A DNA stretch of 64,000 nucleotides, from contig SEMN01000016.1 of NCBI GenBank assembly GCA_005408345.1, positions 1,984,001 to 2,048,000 of the forward strand, read 5' to 3'. The notes under the pieces are model-generated. The model saw nothing but the letters and a program-made list of their open reading frames with translations, was not told the DNA's origin and did no database searches. The position numbers and the translations under genes were made by a program. Source of the stretch: Macquaria australasica. Its lineage: Eukaryota; Chordata; Actinopteri; Centrarchiformes; Percichthyidae. Below, piece after piece: positions 63,345 to 64,000 of the stretch; position 1 is the first letter of the stretch, and the number at the start of each line of letters is the position of its first letter.

Positions 63345-63375
<31 letters not shown>

Positions 63376-63379
63376 GTGT
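63345..63379. repeat. (TG)n microsatellite
   Basis: A TG run with one CG interruption near the right end of the window. Confidence 0.9.
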
Positions 63380-64000
63380 TTTGGTTATTTGAGGAAAAAG
63401 TTGCAGAGACTCTCACAGGAGGAGAGTCAAACCTGTCAATAAAGGGATTAATCGCTTAGGTTTTAAACTGGTTGCTCAAGTTTCCTAATTTTTGGTGGAT
63501 GATGAAAACATTATAGCTCAGTTAGTATAAGTTGGGGATGCTGGCTGTGCGAAACCTCACTGAGATGGGTAATTGTGATAGTAAACACGTGACTGAAACA
63601 CAGAAACATCTTACTCCTGTTTTTTTGATTTTTACAGTTTCACCAAATGTCAGACCTGGTATGTGGAGTCAACAAAAACGTGACAGATTACTGTTGAGAT
63701 TAGAATTTTTCCCAACATCAAAAGAAACCTGCTGATGGACGGCTTTGTCTGTGTGTAAACAGAAATATTCTGTTAAAGTCAGTGTAAAGGAAATTCAGAG
63801 GTTTCTTTCTAAACACATGTTAGAAAGTAAATGCTGAAAATGTGAAAAGACTGTGAACTATGTAGTACTGAATTGTGAAGTTAGACCGTTAAACTGTTTT
63901 TCACCTTTTTTGTGTTCAGTTTTTTTTGGGCAGGCCTGAAATCATGGCTCAATGATGCACTGGAGCCATACTGAGCATGTTCCCTCCCCTAACACTATAT

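Larger units (their letters stand above)
58116..64000. other. Putative first intron or 3' flank, no coding exon seen
   Basis: No exon with recognisable protein was found. The sequence 59020-60350 is largely free of the repeats seen elsewhere and includes balanced GC blocks. From 61500 on, TG microsatellites dominate. The open frames at 62639-62905 and 62902-63228 lack family signatures. Confidence 0.45.

Noticed and set aside
58116..64000. Search for a tfap2c first coding exon
   Set aside because: The syntenic expectation was checked by eye for the conserved N-terminal coding pattern of AP-2 proteins, and nothing matching was found, so no gene name is given to the right end.
1..64000. CRISPR array, prokaryotic operon, phage or tRNA/rRNA genes
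   Set aside because: The regular repeats are simple microsatellites or dispersed fish elements. No spaced direct repeats, ribosome binding site arrangement, cloverleaf or rRNA sequence was recognised.

Overview
This is vertebrate nuclear DNA, almost certainly from a ray-finned (teleost) fish. Two spliced protein genes use GT-AG introns. The rest is AT-rich non-coding DNA with long (CA)n/(TG)n microsatellites, L2/CR1-type LINE fragments with teleost-style 3' tails, and many short DNA-transposon (MITE-like) repeats. No bacterial operon, phage, CRISPR array, rRNA or tRNA gene was recognised.

Positions 1-22,253 hold a complete minus-strand rtf2 (replication termination factor 2). It has nine coding exons encoding 305 residues, and every junction keeps frame. 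Exons 1-5 lie at 20,885-22,253 and exons 6-9 at 1,346-4,652, separated by a 16.2 kb intron. Inside that intron, on the plus strand, sits a complete gcnt7-type glycosyltransferase of family GT14: four coding exons, 428 residues, 14,337-17,974. The same intron also holds an internally deleted L2-like LINE, another LINE 3' end, an LTR-like segment and several smaller repeats. The RTF2/GCNT7 pairing matches the vertebrate locus that in human lies on chromosome 20q13 between CASS4 and TFAP2C (family and synteny knowledge).

Positions 22,400-57,480 are a gene desert. I found no supportable coding exon there. It contains at least eight recognisable dispersed repeats, including a foldback element, an 829 bp element with terminal inverted repeats and an L2 3' end, set in otherwise unexplained sequence. 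Around 57,480-58,115 there is a GC-richer, purine-rich stretch that looks like a plus-strand promoter and first exon. It ends in an ATG followed directly by a consensus splice donor, so it may begin a gene lying beyond the window. TFAP2C is the syntenic expectation, but no coding sequence shows it. Positions 58,116-64,000 would then be its first intron or flank, with long TG tracts.

rtf2 acts in the nucleus at replication forks, and gcnt7 is expected in the Golgi. They share a locus and have no known common pathway. I did not find a convincing new biological system. The observations most worth checking are the nested antisense gene pair, the in-frame deletion inside the LINE, the foldback element, and the putative first exon.
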